Below the pieces are notes generated by a model, which was given only the letters and a program-made list of their open reading frames with translations, had not been told where the DNA came from and made no database searches. A DNA stretch of 64,000 nucleotides, from positions 4,402,001-4,466,000 of the forward strand of contig CAVNZM010000003.1 in assembly GCA_963693365.1 (NCBI GenBank), given 5' to 3'. Positions 42,201 to 51,658 of the stretch are shown here, one piece after another (position 1 is the first letter of the stretch; each line of letters opens with the position of its first letter). A program made the position numbers and the translations under genes. This DNA is from Amoebidium appalachense. Its lineage: Eukaryota; Ichthyosporea.

Positions 42201-42813
42201 GGAGTGCAGACTTACGCTCACTCCACAATATGTGTATGTTAGCTTTACAATTGGTTCCGTGTACACAGACACACGCTGACACTCGATCACCACATGCACA
42301 TCTGCATAGTTGAGGAATGTTGCCAATTGTGTTTTGACTGCAAACGATTGGTTCACTGGTCCCAGAGATCTCTAAATGAAAGTAACCAATCCGATTAGCG
42401 CCTGGCATCCGGATTACATTCCAGACTGCTGCCCCACGGGTATATAAACCACGGCTCTGCCAGGTGCAGAAATGGAGTTCAGTCATGGAGTTCAGTCATG
42501 GAGTTCAGTCATGGAGTTAACACACTGAAAGCAGTAAAAAACGGGTCAGCGCCCAAGCGCGCCACGACGACCCTAGTCACAGCGGACTCTACTTCCAACA
42601 CTCCCCGCTCTCGACACCGATATTAGCAGTCAGCTCACATCGACATTTTCGTCCCAAAGCGCTGCCGATTGCGAAATTTCACCCGCGATCGTGCGATTGG
42701 ACATGTCGCTACTCGAGGAGCAGCCCGATTACTTCTTCAATCTGGATGACAGCGAAGGGGTGGCCGATTTCTACGATTTCGATCTGTTGGGGGTTGGTGA
42801 ATTAGATGTGTGA
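34489..42813 (+). CDS. E2F: E2F transcription factor, last exon interrupted by an LTR element
   Basis: Exons 34489-34503 (MKTAQ, tentative), 35371-35515, 36991-37180, 37888-38121, 38770-38884, 39805-40877 and, past the insertion, 42606-42813. With the insertion and one target duplication removed, the sum is 1980 nt (659 aa). Order: KRRL basic motif; winged-helix DNA-binding domain (about 54-118) with TIGLLTRRF and RRLYDISNILEGVGL; heptad-leucine dimerisation helix; marked box (HAYITHMDIR, VLIVVKAPEGTR, RKFQIQL); long Ser/Asn-rich linker; C-terminal Rb-binding box DYFFNLDDSEGVADFYDFDL. As sequenced, the frame runs into the LTR and stops at 40921-40923, giving about 605 aa with an LTR-encoded 14-residue tail and no Rb-binding box. 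It would still bind DNA as an E2F/DP dimer but escape pocket-protein control and lack activation. Confidence 0.92.
36440..36515. repeat. Poly(C) then (CA)n/A-rich composite
   Basis: About 40 C followed by (CA)n and A-rich sequence in E2F intron 2. The same C, then CA, then A order occurs at 12100-12150 and 39390-39440. Confidence 0.85.
36620..36672 (-). repeat. Poly(G)-bracketed repeat fragment
   Basis: TGTTAATGTGTACTTCGTTG then TAATACATTC before a C-rich tract, matching the end of subfamily 1 in inverse orientation; a G run lies on the other side (36582-36599). Confidence 0.45.
37567..37619 (-). repeat. Poly(G)-bracketed repeat, subfamily 2
   Basis: The plus strand reads CTTCTCATCGTGGATG, CGTACTTCGTACCGTGTTCC and GCATTCA before 21 C. 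It is near-identical in block order to 5935-5977. Confidence 0.6.
37664..37775 (-). repeat. Poly(G)-bracketed repeat, subfamily 1
   Basis: Starts CTAGGATGGGCTCTACTTA after a C run and ends TCTGTAACTCATTC before a C-rich tract. The internal GCATTGTGTTGTCGGTCGT corresponds to GCATCGTGTTGTCCGTTGT in the reverse complement of the 48789 copy. Confidence 0.6.
38122..38769 (+). other. U12-type AT-AC intron of the E2F gene
   Basis: The intron starts ATATCCACT (consensus ATATCCTTT) and ends in AC. A near-perfect U12 branch element, TTCCTTAAC (38752-38760), lies about 10 nt before the 3' end (CTTCCACAC). No AG exists in the last ~50 bp before the exon, so a U2-type acceptor is excluded. The join gives TC|G, restoring ...DPETMS-HAYITHMDIR in frame. 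It contains poly(T), poly(G) and (GT)n expansions. I recall that animal E2F genes also carry U12-type introns near the marked box. Confidence 0.9.
40878..42600 (+). mobile_element. TRIM-like three-LTR retroelement array in the E2F coding exon
   Basis: LTR1 40878-41281 (404 bp), internal 41282-41501 (220), LTR2 41502-41894 (393), internal 41895-42196 (302), LTR3 42197-42600 (404). Each LTR begins TGTTGGAGTGCAG and ends CTACTTCCAACA (TG...CA, 7-bp inverted ends). A 5-bp target duplication CTCCC flanks the whole array (40873-40877 and 42601-42605). Each LTR has a TATATAA box (GGGTATATAA) and a 13-bp minisatellite (GAGTTCAGTCATG). GGGTAGGGG just before LTR2 and LTR3 may be the polypurine tract. 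No protein is encoded. The outer LTRs look identical; LTR2 differs at several sites. The first internal region lacks about 82 bp present in the second, with ends at an ACTTCACG/CGTGAAGT inverted repeat. Confidence 0.88.
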
Positions 42814-43626
42814 AATTTCAGACTTTGTCGGCATGGTATGCGCAATGTAAAAGTTGGCATGTAGGATTGTGTGTGAACATATGAATGAAAGACCCCTCCC
42901 CCCTTCCTATCTTCTGATAAATTGCTTGCAAGTATAACTCATGGCATACGAGTTATAGATTTACAGTACATAACCTAGACTAAGAGGGCCACAATAAGTG
43001 TTCCCTTTTCTCCCTTTAACACATATCCCGTTTGGTACGTATATAACATCTTTCGCGTGTCTACCACAATAGACTATCGAAACAGGCCTAAATCCTAAAT
43101 GGGTAAGCCCTCTAGCGTCACAGGTAGAGTTTTCTTTTGTTTTTATTTGATATTTTCTCTGAGTTTTTTAAACCAAATAGTGCGTGCACGTGCGCACACC
43201 ACTATTCCCCTTAGACTTCAACCAAAACCGAGGTTACGCCCTCTACACTGCATTGTTATTCCCAAGTACAAAATATATCTGAGATAGTTTCTGTTTCCTT
43301 TCACAGGCTGCTAGGTTAGCCTTCAATGATATGCTTTAATTGTGTTAAAACCGCTACTAAAGTATTCTTCTTGGTTTATTCTTAATGATTTACGTTTTTA
43401 GTGGTTTAAAGTGGCTTAAAGTCATATCACAATATTGCCACATACATTAATGAGACGTGTGGACTATGGCTGGGCCATGGAATAGGTTGTTGGCTGTGAT
43501 GTGTAGATCTACTACAGCCCGAATTTAGAGTATCTCGTGCTCTGGTGGGCCTACTAAGACTGCGAAAATACTAAAAAATACTGCAGACGTGATATATATA
43601 CATCTTTCGAATATGGACTTCCGCTA
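42814..43626. other. E2F 3' region; no gene seen
   Basis: Unique AT-rich sequence, presumably the 3' UTR of E2F and intergenic DNA. No canonical AATAAA was found close to the stop. No repeats of note. Confidence 0.5.
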
Positions 43627-44481
43627 TTGGCCTGCGCCCCACCTCGCGAGGCGGCAATGGCGCTGAACGAGTTCGACGATTTTCAGGGTACTGCGCTACG
43701 CACTTTGTTTCGTACTCGGTTTGTGCCTCCCTTAATCAGTATGTTTGGATTGTCGTCTGCTGTTTGTCGTATGGAGGAATTGTCTCTTCGTTTTTGTTTT
43801 CATTTAGTTAGGCTACCTGATGGTCACCCTCTTTATGCTTTCTTTCCCCCCCCTCCCTCCATCCCTCTTCCCCCCCGATTCACCCACGCTACTTCTGAAT
43901 GTCCTCAGCCTACACTCTTTCCACCTGATTCTTCCTCTCGCTATCTCACTCCCTCTTTCTTTTCTCTTCCTGTTTTTTGTGCCTTTTCGCGTTATTACCA
44001 TACGCAGTATAAGTTTCTTTCTCGTTCTGATAGAGAAATCAAAGGTAAAACTCAGTCGGCATGTGTTATGTTCCTTAGGCAACACCGTACTGATCATTAT
44101 CGCTTTTTGGGAGCTTTGGCAGGATACATTTCTCCTGCTGTACGTATGGATACCACCCTAGTAGATAAGTCTGTATGGTGCTCTGATGTTGATATTGCCT
44201 GGGAAGTTGTGCAGTGGCGCTGTAATTCTTGTTTTCATCGCCGCTGGTGCCACTTTTGTGCTGACCTTTTTAATCGCAAGCATGTTGATAGGTGTGAATT
44301 TTTATGTCGCGTTTTACCTCTTTCCCTCCGGGTATCTGCTACACTAGCTGGCATTAATGTGAACACTTTAGACTTTTTGTTGAATTCTGTTGGTCGTCAC
44401 ATAATGATAATTGAGTATTTATATGATTTTCACACAGTGTTCAGGTATCTCAGTATGCACTTGTTACTGGCTAACTCGTGA
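43627..44481 (+). mobile_element. C-terminal fragment of a LINE reverse transcriptase ORF
   Basis: An open frame of about 284 codons ends at TGA 44479-44481. It resembles the part of non-LTR ORF2 proteins after the RT fingers and palm: MEELSLRFCFHLVRLPDG, then a Cys/His cluster (CNSCFHRRWCHFCADLFNRK followed by HVDRCEFL) and an LPLSLR...LL tail. An A/T-rich 3' end with AATAAA-like sequence (about 44535-44580) follows. No catalytic YxDD is present, so the copy is 5'-truncated; its left edge was not determined. A host gene cannot be fully excluded. Confidence 0.6.
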
Positions 44482-44719
44482 AGTTTTTATTGTCTTCTCA
44501 GTATGCCGTGCATACTTGCATATCTTTCCGTCGAATAAATCCAGTCAAAAGAAACAAATATATATACACAAAAAAGAAACCCTGTACGCACCTGTATACA
44601 AGTCATGTTAACAGTCGTAGCGTGCAATGGTTTTTTTTTTTTCTTTTTTTTTCGTAGGTTGTACATGTACTATCCGCCGGATGTGCTCTGATGTATAGTT
44701 GGCACTTGTTCATAATCAC

Positions 44720-44761
<42 letters not shown>

Positions 44762-45972
44762 ACCCACCCACACACCCACACACACACCCACACACACCCA
44801 CACACACACACACCCCACCCACCCACCCACCCACCCACCCACCCACACACACACACACACCCCACCCACCCACCCACCCCCCGGGCGGACGAATAGCCTT
44901 AAAACACGGTGCAGCAACCCCCCGGCTAGAAAATAGAAACCCCCATGCAGCTAGATAGACTCTCGTACACCCCCTGGACGGGATATAACTGTATCATATT
45001 CGTGATTAGGAGGTGGCCACCCACACAGAATATATGTACAGATTGTACTACAAATACTAACGTGATTCGGTATACCTAACTTGCACACACACTACATTAG
45101 TGTACAATTACGTATGTAGTGGATCCCAACCGCTTTCGAACTCGGCCGTAACTTACCTGGGGCAGAACGGCAAGGGAGAGGGGCGGGGAGGAGGATCCGG
45201 ATCCGTCGGTACCGAGCGTTGCCTTTGCATACGCATTGCATGCACTCAGTACATGTGTGTAAACTTAAACATGCAGTAAGCCTTTAAAATTTGCATGCAT
45301 ATGCATTGTACGCATGTCCCCAGGACACGAACACACGTGTGTCACAGTGACGTTTGTGCACGTTAAACTCTGCAACATGTGGCGTGTTAGTATATCTATA
45401 TAAACTTTATTTTTTTTTGCGCACAAAAACTTCCCGCCCAAATTTCTATACTTGGCTTTTCGTGCAATAGCAATCACGCAAAAATTATTGGTCCACACTT
45501 GATTTTTTCATATAGCTATAGCCGGACGAGGCCGCGGCCATCTTGAATACACAAGACTCACTATATATATGTACCACGTACAGTCAACAATTTCGAACAA
45601 TCTGCACAGCCACGGCCCGGATTTATTTTAAATTTAAAATTATTAATAAGTACATGGTTCGCCAAAGTAATCCCGGTAATTATAACATTACATAGATACG
45701 CCTTGGCTTTGTTTCTTATAATAGTTGTTGCCCATGCATATGCATATACACACATCATACATCTGTGGATTTTACGTTTAAGAGACATGTATATATGATC
45801 ATGATACGAAACAAGATGCAATGAATCGGATACCAGATCAGTGGAATCGATATTCAGTGCTGCATAACAGTCCCTAAAGACCAGCTTCAGAGAAAGAACC
45901 CCCCACCTCCAACAGAGCAAAAAAATAGCGGGAAAAAGTTTCCTTCAAAAAACACAAATATTCAAGTAAGAT

Positions 45973-46007
<35 letters not shown>

Positions 46008-46106
46008 ACAACCATATGAAATCAAAATCAAAACCCCAATCTGAAAACAAAACCACAATCAACCATAACCACACATATATCCCGATTACATACACAATCG
46101 GATCAC
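44482..46106. other. Intergenic; poly(C)/CA tract and an AT-rich repeat copy
   Basis: Contains 41 C at 44721-44761 followed by (CCCA)n and (CA)n to 44880, the AT-rich repeat copy 3 at 45405-45510, and 37 C at 45975-46007. No gene recognised. Confidence 0.5.
45405..45510 (+). repeat. AT-rich dispersed repeat, copy 3
   Basis: AAAAACTTCCCGCCCAAATT, then TCTATACTTGGC, then AAAATTATTGGTCCACACTT, matching the reverse complement of 7720-7835. Confidence 0.6.
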
Positions 46107-48647
46107 ACAATTGTTGGAAGTAGAGTCCGCTGTGACTAGGGTCGTCGTGGCGCGCTTGGGCGCTGACCCGTTTTTTACTGCTTTCAGTGTGTTAACTCCA
46201 TGACTGAACTCCATGACTGAACTCCATGACTGAACTCCATGACTGAACTCCATGACTTAACTCCATGACTTAACTCCATGACTGAACTCCATGTCTGAAC
46301 TCCATGTCTGCACCTGGCAGAGACGTGGCTTATATACCCGTGGGGCAGCAGTCTGGAATGTAATCCGGATGCCAGGTGCTAATCGGATTGGTTACTTTCA
46401 TTTAGAGATCTCTGGGACCAGTGAACCAATCGTTTGCAGTCAAAACACAATTGGCAACATTCCTCAACTATGCAGATGTGCATGTGGTGATCGAGTGTCA
46501 GCGTGTGTCTGTGTACACGGAACCAATTGTAAAGCTAACATACACATATTGTGGAGTGAGCGTAAGTCTGCACTCCAACACCCCTACCCAATTGGAGAAG
46601 TGTACACACCACTGTAGAGAAGAGAGAGTGAGTGTGGCTGCTTGCAGGGTAGACCGGGGTGTGCATTCCACTGTGGTGCGTGCCCCGCCAATGAAGTGGA
46701 ATACTTGACGTTGATGTCGCAGGCTGCTGCGGATGGAGTTTGTGGAAGCGAAAGTCTCTACTTCACGGAAATACGCTCGCGGGTGTAGGGTACAGCCTAG
46801 AAGTCGGTTTCTGGGCTCCTCCGTTCAAGGCGTCGTAGGGGACGTGAAGTTAGAGGCCGCGGTGTCGTGTCTGGGCCCATAACCCTGTTGGAAGTAGAGT
46901 CCGCTGTGACTAGGGTCGCCGTGGCGCGCTTGGGCGCTGACCCGTTTTTTTTACTGCTTTCAGTGTGTTAACTCCATGGCTGCACTCCATGACTGAACTC
47001 CATGTCTGAACTCCATGTCTGCACCTGGCAGAGACGTGGCTTATATACCCGTGGGGCAGCAGTCTGGAATGTAATCCGGATGCCAGGTGCTAATCGGATT
47101 GGTTACTTTCATTTAGAGATCTCTGGGACCAGTGAACCAATCGTTTGCAGTCAAAACACAATTGGCAACATTCCTCAACTATGCAGATGTGCATGTGGTG
47201 ATCGAGTGTCAGCGTGTGTCTGTGTACACGGAACCAATTGTAAAGCTAACATACACATATTGTGGAGTGAGCGTAAGTCTGCACTCCAACACCCCTACCC
47301 AATTGGAGAAGTGTACACACCACTGTAGAGAAGAGAGAGTGAGTGTGGCTGCTTGCAGGGTAGACCGGGGTGTGCATTCCACTGTGGTGCGTGCCCCGCC
47401 AATGAAGTGGAATACTTGACGTTGATGTCGCAGGCTGCTGCGGATGGAGTTTGTGGAAGCGAAAGTCTCTACTTCACGGAAATACGCTCGCGGGTGTAGG
47501 GTACAGCCTAGAAGTCGGTTTCTGGGCTCCTCCGTTCAAGGCGTCGTAGGGGACGTGAAGTTAGAGGCCGCGGTGTCGTGTCTGGGCCCATAACCCTGTT
47601 GGAAGTAGAGTCCGCTGTGACTAGGGTCGTCGTGGCGCGCTTGGGCGCTGACCCGTTTTTTTTTTTTTTACTGCTTTCAGTGTGTTAACTCCATGACTGA
47701 ACTCCATGACTGAACTCCATGACTGAACTCCATGACTGAACTCCATGACTTAACTCCATGACTGAACTCCATGTCTGAACTCCATGTCTGCACCTGGCAG
47801 AGACGTGGCTTATATACCCGTGGGGCAGCAGTCTGGAATGTAATCCGGATGCCAGGTGCTAATCGGATTGGTTACTTTCATTTAGAGATCTCTGGGACCA
47901 GTGAACCAATCGTTTGCAGTCAAAACACAATTGGCAACATTCCTCAACTATGCAGATGTGCATGTGGTGATCGAGTGTCAGCGTGTGTCTGTGTACACGG
48001 AACCAATTGTAAAGCTAACATACACATATTGTGGAGTGAGCGTAAGTCTGCACTCCAACAACAATCACATCTCATCGTGTGGTGGTTGGTGTCCCACCTG
48101 CTTGCTAACTCCAAGTGGCGAATGTGGCCCCTGATTAATATTCCCCCCTCCCCACCCTCCCCTCCCCCCTCCCCACCCTCCTCCCCCGATAACACCGTAA
48201 CCGTTGTAACCACAACCACATTCTCTCCCTCTACCCCCTCTTCAAACCCCCCCTGCCCAACAACACCCCCCTCCCCATCAACCCCCCCATCCCCCTGAAT
48301 TTCACCCCCAAAATCCCCTTGAGCTATCTCCATACTCGTAGTGACATAGTTTCCTTCATAATCACCTTCGGCCCTCTCCCCTTCCACCCCCACCACCCCC
48401 TCCCCTTCCACTCCCCTGTGTTCATGCACGCTCGTGTCATAATGTTCATTCGCTGCGTGATGAATTACTTGTCCGTGTGTGTTTGGCTCCAGCGCTTTTG
48501 TAGCCACGTCTAGGGGGCCAGGTACTGTGTGCATGTGGTCTCTACTCTGCATTCCGACGATAAACACACACAGGCAGCTCAATAGGAGAACCAACCAAGG
48601 GAGGTAGCCCAAATCCTCCCTGTCGTCTTCTTTGGCTTCCCTCCAAT
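46086..48647 (-). CDS. Last exon of a putative single-pass membrane protein, split by a TRIM
   Basis: The exon starts after a CAG acceptor at 48647 and runs in minus orientation to 48061, where the TRIM begins. If the element and one ACAAT copy are removed, the frame continues for six codons (VIRLCM) to a TAA at 46088-46086. The peptide has a hydrophobic segment, LPWLVLLLSCLCVFIVGM, preceded by charged EAKEDDRED. A long Gly/Glu/Val-rich tail with GEGG repeats follows; it may be partly a (GGA)n expansion. No family recognised and no upstream exon found. With the insertion the reading frame enters the LTR and gains about 35 foreign residues. Confidence 0.4.
46112..48060 (-). mobile_element. Second TRIM-like three-LTR array, opposite orientation
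   Basis: Same family as 40878-42600, inverted. LTRs at 46112-46580 (469 bp), 46886-47291 (406) and 47597-48060 (464); internal regions 46581-46885 and 47292-47596 (305 each). The 5-bp target duplication is ACAAT (46107-46111 and 48061-48065). LTR lengths differ by the copy number of the 13-bp minisatellite (about 4 to 9) and by a poly(T) length polymorphism (6, 8 or 13). Both internals keep the ~82-bp segment lost in one unit of the E2F copy. Apparent ORFs here starting MSELHVCTWQRRG are LTR sequence read through and are not genes. Confidence 0.88.
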
Positions 48648-48699
48648 CTGCAACGGGAAGAAAAAGTGAGAGAAAAAACCAAAGGGGTGAAAGATCGGG

Positions 48700-48752
48700 G
48701 TGCACAGCAGTTGGGGGGGGGGGGGGGGGGGGGGAACGGGAGTTGGGGGAGT

Positions 48753-48788
<36 letters not shown>
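48700..48788. repeat. Poly(G) tracts
   Basis: Two G runs (about 48713-48734 and 48752-48787) directly abutting the repeat copy at 48789. Confidence 0.95.
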
Positions 48789-48789
<1 letters not shown>

Positions 48790-48893
48790 GAATGCGTCAT
48801 AAAGTACGAAGTACACATAAACAACGGACAACACGATGCAGAGTGCAAGCCATACATAAAGAGTATGCATAATAAGCAGAGCCCATCCTCAGG
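48789..48893 (+). repeat. Poly(G)-bracketed repeat, subfamily 1 (best copy)
   Basis: Blocks in order: TGAATGCGTCATAAAGTACG, AAGTACACATAAACAACGG, ACAACACGATGCAGAGTGC, AAGCCATACATAAAGAGTAT, GCATAATAAGCAGAGCCC, ATCCTCA. G runs lie on both sides. The copy at 63656-63743 matches over the first 85 bp with few differences. Confidence 0.8.
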
Positions 48894-49284
48894 GGGGGCC
48901 CACGTCATCCGGGGGGGGGGGGGGGGGGGGGGGGGGGGAGGGGAGGGGGGGGGGAGAGAGAGAGGGAAGGAGGGAGACAGGGGGGGGAAATAGTGAGGGC
49001 AAGAGCGGGAGAAGTAGAGGCGGTGACAGAGATGAAAATGTGGTGTCAGCTGTAGGCCGTTGGGTCGAGGAAGCGGGGAGGGGAGGGGGGGGAATAGGAG
49101 GGGAATGCAGCTTGAGAGAACAGGGCTCACATATCCCCCCCCCCCCCCCCCCCCCCCCCTCCCTCACCCTCCCGCTCCCCCCCCCCCCTCCCCCCCAACC
49201 CCCTCCCCCCGGGCAAAAAAAAACAAAAAAAAATACCAACAATTTTGGAGTTACACTACACAACGGTAAACGTGCATTCTTTGA

Positions 49285-49827
49285 GGAGACTTGGGGGATG
49301 GTTTTCAAATAAAAATTGGGGGTGCGCAGCCGATCAAGATCGACCAAATAACCTAATTGATCCAATCGGTCAATCGAGGTCGGAAGGTCCGAAAATTCAA
49401 CTTTCAATATAAACCCCATGTCATTTGTGAGAGAATGAGCGCAGAAACCGGGAGAGAAAATGAAATTTTGATTAAAAAGCGGGGGTTTGTTAGTTAGGAT
49501 TTGTGTATGTCTACCAGTGAAAAAATCTGGTTCGAGCTGCCCGTTATCGCTTAGCGTAAGCATATATGGAGGGGGTAGAAATCAATTTTTCCAAGGGCTG
49601 ACACATCAACATCCATTATGTAATTACCCCCCACTTTATTAGTAGGATTTTTTTTCAGGGCAAGTTTCTGCGCTCATTCTCTCACAAATGACATGGGGTT
49701 TATATTGAAAGTTGAATTTTCGGACCTTCCGGGCTCGATTGACCGACTGGATCAATTATGGAATTTGGTCGATCTTGATCGGCCGCGCACCCCCAATTTT
49801 TATTTGAAAACCATCCCCCAAGTCTCC
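49285..49827. mobile_element. Foldback element A, ~164-bp inverted arms
   Basis: Left arm 49285-49448 and right arm 49664-49827 are inverted copies beginning GGAGACTTGGGGGATGG, separated by a 215-bp loop. Flanks are TTGA on the left and TTAA on the right, which fits a TTAA target duplication with one change. Non-coding; an apparent ORF across the arm is a by-product. Confidence 0.75.
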
Positions 49828-49831
49828 TTAA

Positions 49832-50096
49832 ACCAACCACAACATCTCCCATTTTAGACAAAATCGAGGTTGATCCGATCGAGGATTCCACATTGCGCTG
49901 GCGCCGCCTAAGAAATTATCGAACTTATCAAGCGATCGAGGGAGTGACATCATTCTGGGAAAAGTGTGCCCAGAATGACGTCACTCCCTCGATCACTTGA
50001 TAAGTTCGATAATTTCTTAGGCGGCGCCAGGGCTATTTGGAATCCTCGATCGGATCAACCTCGATATTGTCTAAAATGGGAGATGTGGTGGGTGGT
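49832..50096. mobile_element. Foldback element B, near-perfect 265-bp palindrome, TTAA flanks
   Basis: Flanked by TTAA at 49828-49831 and 50097-50100. Left end ACCAACCACAACATCTCCC pairs with right end GGGAGATGTGGTGGGTGGT. The arms (about 125 bp) meet around a hairpin CATTCTGGG...CCCAGAATG near 49950-49980. TTAA duplication suggests a piggyBac-like MITE. It abuts element A with one shared TTAA. Confidence 0.8.
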
Positions 50097-50315
50097 TTAA
50101 GGCGGCTAAACAAATACACGGAAAGTACATCAGCAGCAGAAAGATCATTCTCCCGGTTTATAGATTTTTAAACTCCTTTTCTGCTCTTTAATATCTTTTA
50201 ATTTTCTCTCTCTAAATCTCCGTGTGTGTGTATGCTCGTGCGCACGCACCCGCTCTTGTCTGTTGGTGGCTGGAGGGGGAGGGGGTGGCGGGGGTGGGGG
50301 GAGTGGGGGTGGTGT

Positions 50316-50370
<55 letters not shown>

Positions 50371-50507
50371 GGAGGGGCATACACTACTAAGTACAAGGGT
50401 ACATTGCAAACCCATTGCAGATTCAGGAAGGTTGTGAAACATTCATAACCAGAGTAACGGATAACTGTTAAATTAGCTTGATTCTGTCTCTCTGACTCGT
50501 CCCCCTT

Positions 50508-50554
<47 letters not shown>

Positions 50555-50640
50555 ACACCCCCTCTCCTTCCCTCCCTCTCTCTCCTGTCCCCTCTTCCTC
50601 GCCCTCCTTCCCTCACCCTCCCAACCTTATCGCCCCCCCC

Positions 50641-50707
<67 letters not shown>

Positions 50708-50762
50708 CGTGTGTGTGTGTGCGTGATAGTCAGGTGGTGGTGGTGGTGGTGGTGGTGGTGGT

Positions 50763-50794
<32 letters not shown>

Positions 50795-50839
50795 TGTGTG
50801 TGTTGAGGGGGGGGGGGGGGGGGGGGGAGAGGGGGGGAG

Positions 50840-51618
50840 TTACACACCCACAAGCTCCAGCTCATAAGTGAGGGTGGAGTTTGGGGGGATGGTTTCGATC
50901 CCATCAGCCCCGTATGCATAGTCGGGGTGACACACGACTAGAGCTAGCTCCCCTGCATGCGATTCGATTAAGATCGATTAGGCAGGGTTCGATTGATTTT
51001 ATAAGACGAAATTTGTTGTGACATCGATAACAGCCCCCCCCTCCCTCCCCCTCCCCTCCCTTCGCCCCACCATCCCCCTCTTCCCCTCCCCTAACGCACA
51101 CCAACACACACACACACACACACGCGCACACGCACACGCACACGCACACACACACGCACACGCACCCACCCACCCACCAACCCACCCAACCAACACCCAC
51201 CCACACCCACACACGCCAACGCCGACCGACCACCACCACCAGCAGCAGGCACACACATCCACTTCTTCTCCAAAACAATTCTCCTTTTTTTATCCTGCCA
51301 AGGACTCTTGCACAAACACACACATGCTGCCGACCCTCAAGAAGCAATTTTTGCAATAGATAACAACACAAACAAATTAACATTTGTATTAAAAAGCAAT
51401 ATAACATAGGTATTAAAGCAAAGACAGAACAAATAGTCTAAGACACAACACCAACTAGGGGGCAACCGCCTCAATGCATCTTCCTTGCCCTGCCCCCCTC
51501 CCCCCCCCCCCCCCCCCCCCCAACACACACACACACACACACAGCCCTCCCCCCTCCCCGCAGTGGATGCACCCTCTTCTCTCTCCGATTGCCAAGTTAC
51601 CTGTCTCCTTCTCCACTC

Positions 51619-51658
<40 letters not shown>

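Noticed and set aside
45534-45546. YY1-like CGGCCATCTTG motif
   Set aside because: A single short motif with no gene start nearby on either strand.
46291-46617. Open frame starting MSELHVCTWQRRG, repeated at 47002 and 47771, and related minus-strand frames at 40859 and 42148
   Set aside because: They lie entirely inside TRIM LTRs; repetition reflects the LTR copies and the frames cross the TATA box and minisatellite.
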